Part shown: piece by piece, positions 60,809 through 64,000 of the stretch
How positions within the stretch are numbered: position 1 is the stretch's first letter
Layout of the letters: every line of letters begins with the position of its first letter
Notes under the pieces: model-generated
What the model saw: only the letters and a program-made list of their open reading frames with translations
The model's database searches: none
What the model was told of the DNA's origin: nothing
Translations under genes and position numbers: made by a program
From: Clostridiales bacterium
GTDB lineage: Bacteria; Bacillota; Clostridia; Oscillospirales; Oscillospiraceae
Assembly (NCBI GenBank): GCA_004556755.1
Contig: SFFW01000003.1
Span: 1 to 64,000, forward strand
Direction of reading: 5' to 3'
DNA length: 64,000 nucleotides

Positions 60809-62173
60809 ATGGGTAAATACTTCGGTACGGACGGATTCAGAGGCGAGGCAAACGTCGGACTGACCGTCATGCATGCATTTGAGATAGGAAGATACCTCGG
60901 CTGGTACTACGGCAGAGATCACAAGGCGAGAATAGTCATCGGCAAGGACACGAGACGTTCAAGCTATATGTTCGAGTCCGCACTTTGCGCAGGGCTTACA
61001 GCCTCCGGCGCAGACGCCTGCCTTCTCCACGTCACTACCACCCCGAGCGTCTCCTTCGTCGCAAGGGCGGACGATTTCGACTGCGGCATAATGATCTCCG
61101 CATCGCACAATCCTTACTACGACAACGGCATCAAGCTTATAAACGGCAGAGGCGAAAAGATGGACGACGAGATGCTCAGCGGCATCGAGGAGTACATTGA
61201 CAGAGTGCAGTCCGGCGAAAAGGACACGCTGCCTTACGCCGTAGGCGAAAAGATCGGACGCACCGTTGACTATTCCGCCGGGCGCAACCGCTACATAGGC
61301 TACCTCATTTCGCTGGCGACCCGCTCCTACAAGGGAAAAAAGGTCGGACTTGACTGTGCAAACGGCAGCACGTGGATGATGGCAAAGAGCGTGTTCGACG
61401 CACTCGGTGCGGACACCTATGTTATCGCAAACAACCCGGACGGCATCAACATAAACGTCGACTGCGGCTCCACGCACATCGAGAAGCTGCGCAGCTTCGT
61501 GCTGGAAAAGGGACTCGACGTCGGCTTTGCCTTTGACGGCGACGCCGACCGCTGCCTTGCCGTGGACGAAAAGGGAGGCATAATCACCGGCGACCATATC
61601 CTTTATGTGTGCGGAAAGTACATGAAGGACAGCGGCATACTCGGCAACAAAAAGATCGTCACGACCGTTATGAGCAATCTCGGACTTTACAAGGCACTTG
61701 ACGAGATCGGTATCGGCTACGAAAAGACCGCAGTCGGAGATAAGTACGTCGCCGAGAATATGCGCAGCAACGGCCACATACTCGGTGGCGAGCAGTCGGG
61801 ACATATAATCTTCGGGAGGCTTGCAAGCTCCGGCGACGGTCTTTTGACTGCGATCAAGATCATGGAGGCTATGTGCGAGAGCAAGCAGCCGCTTTCCGTG
61901 CTGGCTTCACCCGTCGTCATGTACCCGCAGGTGCTTAAAAACGTCGTCGTCGATGATAAGGACGAGACCTTAAACGACCCCGAAGTCAAAGCGGAGGTCG
62001 AGAAGATAGGTGCAGAACTTGGCAGTGAGGGCAGAGTGCTGCTCCGCAAGAGCGGGACCGAACCGCTGCTGAGGATCATGGTCGAGGCGGGAAGCGCCGA
62101 GACCTGCAACGCCTGCGTTGACAGGATAATCGAAGCGATGAAGCGCTGCGGAAGGCTTATAGCGGTGAAGTGA
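60809..62173 (+). CDS. glmM: Phosphoglucosamine mutase
   Basis: 454 residues. It interconverts glucosamine-6-P and glucosamine-1-P on the path to UDP-GlcNAc. The start is KYFGTDGFRGEANVGLTVMH. The phosphoserine loop is ISASHNPYYDNGIKL (about 97-111), the metal loop DGDADRC (about 243-249), the sugar loop GGEQSGHII and the C-terminal phosphate loop RKSGTEPLLRIM. ATG 60809 follows AAGGGGAAT; the open frame upstream to 60761 overlaps the NagB-like gene. The context (NagB-like, GlmM, beta-helix protein) is a hexosamine cluster. Confidence 0.95.
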   Translation: MGKYFGTDGFRGEANVGLTVMHAFEIGRYLGWYYGRDHKARIVIGKDTRRSSYMFESALCAGLTASGADACLLHVTTTPSVSFVARADDFDCGIMISASHNPYYDNGIKLINGRGEKMDDEMLSGIEEYIDRVQSGEKDTLPYAVGEKIGRTVDYSAGRNRYIGYLISLATRSYKGKKVGLDCANGSTWMMAKSVFDALGADTYVIANNPDGININVDCGSTHIEKLRSFVLEKGLDVGFAFDGDADRCLAVDEKGGIITGDHILYVCGKYMKDSGILGNKKIVTTVMSNLGLYKALDEIGIGYEKTAVGDKYVAENMRSNGHILGGEQSGHIIFGRLASSGDGLLTAIKIMEAMCESKQPLSVLASPVVMYPQVLKNVVVDDKDETLNDPEVKAEVEKIGAELGSEGRVLLRKSGTEPLLRIMVEAGSAETCNACVDRIIEAMKRCGRLIAVK

Positions 62174-62174
62174 T

Positions 62175-62834
62175 ATGTATAAAATAGACGAAATGCTTGA
62201 CCTTTCAAAGACCATAGCAAAGGACCTCTTTTGCGGAAAAACCTACGCATGGGAGATACTGCCGGAGCTTAAAGACTACATCGTCCGCCTCGGAGCGACG
62301 CTGCCGAAGGACGAATACGACGAGGTCTCGGAAAACGTCTGGATCGCAAAGGATGCAAAGGTGTTCCCCTCGGCGTACATAGCGGCGCCCTGCATCATTG
62401 ACCACGGCGCCGAGGTCCGGCACTGTGCCTTTATACGGGGCAGCGCAATAGTCGGCAAGGGCGCCGTCGTCGGAAACTCAACGGAGCTTAAAAACTCCCT
62501 GCTGTTCGACGGCGTGCAGACCCCGCACTACAACTATGTGGGTGACTCCGTGCTTGGCTACAAGTCGCACATGGGCGCAGGCTCCATTACCTCGAACGTC
62601 AAAAGCGACAAGACACTCGTCGTCATAAAGGACGGGGAGGAGAGTATTGAGACGCAGCGCAAGAAGGTCGGCGCAATGCTCGGCGACTTTGTTGAGGTTG
62701 GCTGCAACAGTGTTCTCAATCCCGGCACCGTACTCGGTCGGCACGCAAGCGTGTACCCGACCTCCTGCGTACGGGGTACCGTTCCCGAAAATGCGATATA
62801 CAAGGACAAGGACAACATCGTAATAAGGAAATGA
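62175..62834 (+). CDS. Left-handed beta-helix (GlmU C-terminal-like) protein
   Basis: 219 residues. Hexapeptide repeats start near residue 55 (WIAKDAKVFPSAYIAAPCII) and run to about 205, with AIVGKGAVVGNSTELKNS, NYVGDSVLGYKSHMGAGSIT and NPGTVLGRHASVYPTS. The N-terminal 50 residues are helical; the nucleotidyltransferase domain of GlmU is missing. GlmU's own beta-helix acetylates glucosamine-1-P, so an acyl- or nucleotidyltransferase role on the GlmM product is plausible but unproven. ATG 62175 starts 1 base after glmM, with GGTGAAG upstream. Often annotated as UDP-GlcNAc pyrophosphorylase-like. Confidence 0.85.
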   Translation: MYKIDEMLDLSKTIAKDLFCGKTYAWEILPELKDYIVRLGATLPKDEYDEVSENVWIAKDAKVFPSAYIAAPCIIDHGAEVRHCAFIRGSAIVGKGAVVGNSTELKNSLLFDGVQTPHYNYVGDSVLGYKSHMGAGSITSNVKSDKTLVVIKDGEESIETQRKKVGAMLGDFVEVGCNSVLNPGTVLGRHASVYPTSCVRGTVPENAIYKDKDNIVIRK

Positions 62835-62840
62835 CATAAA

Positions 62841-62874
62841 AAATCTCGGTAATACGGGCGTATTACCGAGATTT
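62841..62874. terminator. Bidirectional terminator
   Basis: AAATCTCGGTAATACG (62841-62856), GG, CGTATTACCGAGATTT (62859-62874). A perfect long inverted repeat between converging genes. Confidence 0.88.
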
Positions 62875-62878
62875 AAAA

Positions 62879-63661
62879 TTAGGTCAGCGACCTGTAGTCG
62901 TCGCAGCTTTCAATGCTGTCGGGAGGGAAGAACTCCTCCACCGGGAAGCGTATGCGTGAGAACATGGTGCAGGGATCGTCTTCGGTCGAGCCGATGCACT
63001 CCTTCTCCGGCATACAGTAGTCGTATGCGGGGATGAGGAGCTGGGTGCTGCGCTCAAGTCGAATTATCGAGAACTGACCGAGCGTGACGCTGATCTGCCG
63101 ACCGGGACGGTCGAGCAGAATGTCCTCGCCGAACTCATCACGGATAAACTGCGGGATGTCACGGGCCTCGGCGGTCGGTTCCGTACCGGGGTCGACGATG
63201 CTCATGTGCAGTGCGATGGGATCCACCGCATCGACCACGGCGTAGGGCATATCACGGTCGGCGCTCACGGGGGAATCGGATGAACCGAAGGTCTTGAGCC
63301 GACCCTCGCTGCCGAACAGCATGACACGCTTGTCGAAGATGGCAAGCCCCGTCAGCGTCATATTGCCGGGGAAGGTCTCGCCGGTGACACGGTAGAAGTA
63401 GGTCACGTCGACGGTGTAGTAGCCTCTGTTGAGGCAGATCTCCTCAACGTTTACGCTGCAATAAAGCAGCTCTGCGCAGCGTGCTCTTACGCTGATGGCG
63501 TTATCTATGTAGGGTGCAGAGCTTGCGGTGGGGTAGACACGCAGGTCTTCAACGCAGTCTTTGTCCCGACAGGAATCCAGTATCTTGCGAGTGTTTATGC
63601 AGACGGCCTCTTTGATGCAGTCATTGCTGTCAACCGGGCCAGGAACGATCCTGTCTGCCAT
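62879..63661 (-). CDS. Conserved clostridial cysteine-containing protein of unknown function
   Basis: 260 residues with no signal peptide. About eleven cysteines, including AVCINTRKILDSCRDKDCVE (about residues 19-38), the most striking segment; CAELLYCSVNVEEICLNRG follows near 61-79. The middle is beta-rich (YYTVDVTYFYRVTGETFPGN). Proteins with a SCRDKDC...DLRVY segment recur in spore-forming Clostridia and, from memory, tend to be linked with the spore or its coat; I have no proof. ATG 63661 is chosen because GGAGG lies 7 bases upstream. CATACACT at 63711-63704 upstream resembles a sporulation sigma-E -10 box. Confidence 0.7.
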   Translation of the reverse strand: MADRIVPGPVDSNDCIKEAVCINTRKILDSCRDKDCVEDLRVYPTASSAPYIDNAISVRARCAELLYCSVNVEEICLNRGYYTVDVTYFYRVTGETFPGNMTLTGLAIFDKRVMLFGSEGRLKTFGSSDSPVSADRDMPYAVVDAVDPIALHMSIVDPGTEPTAEARDIPQFIRDEFGEDILLDRPGRQISVTLGQFSIIRLERSTQLLIPAYDYCMPEKECIGSTEDDPCTMFSRIRFPVEEFFPPDSIESCDDYRSLT

Positions 63662-63794
63662 AAGCATACCTCCATAAATGTTTTTGAAGAAAAACTTCAC
63701 TACAGTGTATGCTCATGGGGAAAAATTGTGCCAAAAGCATTTACAAGGCAGAGCAAATGTAATAAAATATATTGACTAAGTTTAGGAGCGGGAC

Positions 63795-64000
63795 ATGAAC
63801 GAGAGATTTGGATTCATACATGAAAAGCTTGATATCAAGCTCCTCATACTCTTTATATTACGGAGACTGCCAGGAGTTGTTGACAGAAGCATGCTTACGG
63901 AGCTTGTGCAGTGCGACGGGGGAGTGGGCTACTTCGATTTCTCCGACTGCCTCAGCGAGCTTGTGGACGCAGGGCAGGTCGAGGAATGTGAGGGCGGATA
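63795..64000 (+). CDS. DUF4364-family protein, 5' part (cut by window end)
   Basis: The first 68 codons are visible. FGFIHEKLDIKLLILFILRR, then GVVDRSMLTELVQCDGGVGY and FDFSDCLSELVDAGQVEE, follow the winged-helix start of the DUF4364 family, small putative regulators of Firmicutes. ATG 63795 follows TTAGGAGC. The remainder lies outside the window. Confidence 0.85.
   Translation, partial: MNERFGFIHEKLDIKLLILFILRRLPGVVDRSMLTELVQCDGGVGYFDFSDCLSELVDAGQVEECEGG

Overview
The window reads as chromosome of a low-complexity-operon, Gram-positive anaerobe of the class Clostridia, most likely Oscillospirales (Oscillospiraceae/Ruminococcaceae). The basis is a Firmicutes-type gene order (dprA-topA-trmFO, rnc-smc-ftsY, yhbY-nadD-yqeK-rsfS-leuS, mltG-U32 peptidase-alaS), Firmicutes-type proteins (MrnC, RqcH, TepA, RNase M5, YhbY, NrdR, DUF4364, DUF421/DUF4363), SLH-anchored surface proteins, and a CoA-transferase of the kind gut butyrate producers use. 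Base composition is moderately GC-rich. The species cannot be named from the sequence alone.

Bases 1-5750 are an unstable edge. The 3' part of a large serine recombinase enters from the left and stops just before an intact tRNA-Pro. After it come a structured leader with a tiny ORF, a TetR-controlled three-gene membrane cassette (TetR, HExxH membrane protein, isoprenylcysteine-methyltransferase-like enzyme) and at least four decayed gene pieces (GntR/FadR-type regulator, XRE helix-turn-helix, sugar O-acetyltransferase tail, glutamate-synthase-like FAD oxidoreductase).

Bases 5780-17600 hold an SLH surface protein, then prfA, a TsaC-CoaE fusion, an M18 aminopeptidase, tepA, uppP, ftsK/spoIIIE, mrnC and rqcH. 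Bases 17600-24870 are accessory and surface-related: PhzF-like enzyme (-), an SLH/Ig-like secreted protein (-), and a 1609-residue secreted SGNH-hydrolase protein translationally coupled to an 85-residue cysteine-containing small protein.

Bases 24900-43560 are a long run of housekeeping genes read left to right: trmH-type methyltransferase, dprA, topA, trmFO, plsX, rnc, an Elp3-like radical SAM protein, smc, ftsY, rdgB, yhbY, nadD-yqeK fusion, LCP ligase, rsfS, leuS and rpsU. Many of these genes overlap by 4 to 17 bases, so they are probably co-transcribed and translationally coupled.

Bases 43560-64000 alternate strands: prolyl-tRNA editing protein and butyrate-type CoA-transferase (-); 8-oxoguanine glycosylase, sirtuin, WecG/TagA glycosyltransferase and thymidylate kinase (+); a 46-residue Cys/Gly/Asn-rich membrane peptide (-); mltG, U32 peptidase, alaS, HIT protein, comEC, holA, rnmV and nrdR (+); DUF4363 and DUF421 (-); then a hexosamine cluster (catalytically degenerate NagB-like protein, glmM, stand-alone left-handed beta-helix protein), a clostridial cysteine-rich protein (-), and the start of a DUF4364 gene cut by the window end.

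The most unusual points are the NagB-like protein that has lost its catalytic residues, the TsaC-CoaE fusion, two perfect hairpins that bury Shine-Dalgarno sequences (before tepA and before the SLH/Ig-like gene), the HExxH/ICMT-like cassette, the small protein tied to the giant SGNH protein, and an SMC with symmetrically shortened arms.
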